DNA from: Methylococcales bacterium
Lineage (GTDB): Bacteria; Pseudomonadota; Gammaproteobacteria; JABHGC01
DNA length: 33,011 nt
Assembly (NCBI GenBank): GCA_018671575.1
Contig: JABHHM010000496.1
Span: 1 to 33,011, forward strand
Reading direction: 5' to 3'
Made by a program: the position numbers and the translations under genes. Position 1 is the stretch's first letter. Every line of letters begins with the position of its first letter. Below, piece by piece: positions 32,719-33,011 of the stretch. Under the pieces are notes generated by a model. It worked only from the letters and a program-made list of their open reading frames with translations, had not been told where the DNA came from and searched no databases.

Positions 32719-33011
32719 AATCCGAAAATTTTGCACGTCACCTGTAAAAGTTATTTAATTACCGTTCCTTAGTGTTTTTTCTATTATATTACAAAAATAG
32801 TATGCTACAATGCAATTAACAGCAGTTTTGAATGTTTTCAATAGGAATTTATATAATTGAATCATGCTGTTAGAGATATTTTCCAAGGCTTACTTGTATT
32901 GCTTAAGCTATGTAGTCTTGGAATAATAAGAAAATTTTGTAAGTTGAATAATAGAATTATCATTTTACCAAGTTTTAGTTTAAAGTCGATTTTAGTAGGC
33001 AACGTATTACC
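32719..33011 (+). other. Promoter and structured leader of a feature beyond the window
   Basis: An extended -10 TGCTACAAT lies at 32803-32811 with no clear -35. Downstream of the presumed start, TAACAGCA/TGCTGTTA (8-bp stem, about 32816-32875) and CCAAG...CTTGG (about 32883-32921) can pair. No ORF over 60 codons appears on either strand. It could be a long 5' leader or an RNA gene cut by the window edge. Confidence 0.35.

Overview
The window is AT-rich bacterial chromosome. It most likely comes from a sulfur-oxidising, probably autotrophic gammaproteobacterium. The lineage call rests on SlyX, YbeD, GspC, the rplM-rpsI, rpsO-pnp and dacA-dat-ybeD gene orders, and a CIRCE-controlled groESL. The lifestyle call rests on a dissimilatory-type ATP sulfurylase (sat), a qmoA-qmoB-hdrC-hdrB cluster, a CbbQ/NorQ-type ATPase and a secreted protein resembling sulfur globule proteins. 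A genus cannot be named from the sequence alone.

Layout. 1-3.7 kb: the 3' part of a tRNA-Lys, a small membrane protein, and a 979-aa exported protein whose phosphohistidine and ATP-grasp domains follow the order seen in glucan-water dikinases. 3.8-5.2 kb: rplM-rpsI, then a 570-bp gap with a strong candidate small-RNA gene (consensus promoter, three hairpins, terminator) and a REP-like hairpin. 5.2-9.0 kb: slyX, a receiver-like protein, and an 891-aa ATP/ADP-translocase-like transporter with HEAT-type repeats, with palindromic repeats between them. 9.1-11.9 kb: rpsO-pnp with a long structured leader. 12.2-13.4 kb: sat. 13.9-19.5 kb: tilS, a TPR/glycosyltransferase-like protein, and two secreted proteins of unknown role. 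19.6-25.2 kb: moaE and the qmoAB-hdrCB operon. 25.6-27.3 kb: cbbQ-like and gspC-like genes without their usual partners. 27.3-29.6 kb: dacA-dat-ybeD. 29.8-32.7 kb: groES-groEL, divergent from the sulfur-globule-like gene across an extended CIRCE palindrome. The last 330 bp hold a probable promoter and the structured start of something that continues outside.

How the genes work together. QmoAB-HdrCB (with AprBA, not in the window) and Sat would carry sulfite via APS to sulfate while making ATP. HdrC/HdrB take the place of the membrane subunit QmoC. The sulfur-globule-like protein would fit extracytoplasmic sulfur storage. The remaining genes are housekeeping (translation, RNA decay, chaperonin, peptidoglycan, tRNA modification).

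The other striking property is the intergenic DNA. At least five different palindromic, MITE-like repeat types lie in short gaps between genes, including a 145-bp element present as two tandem copies plus a shortened third copy elsewhere.
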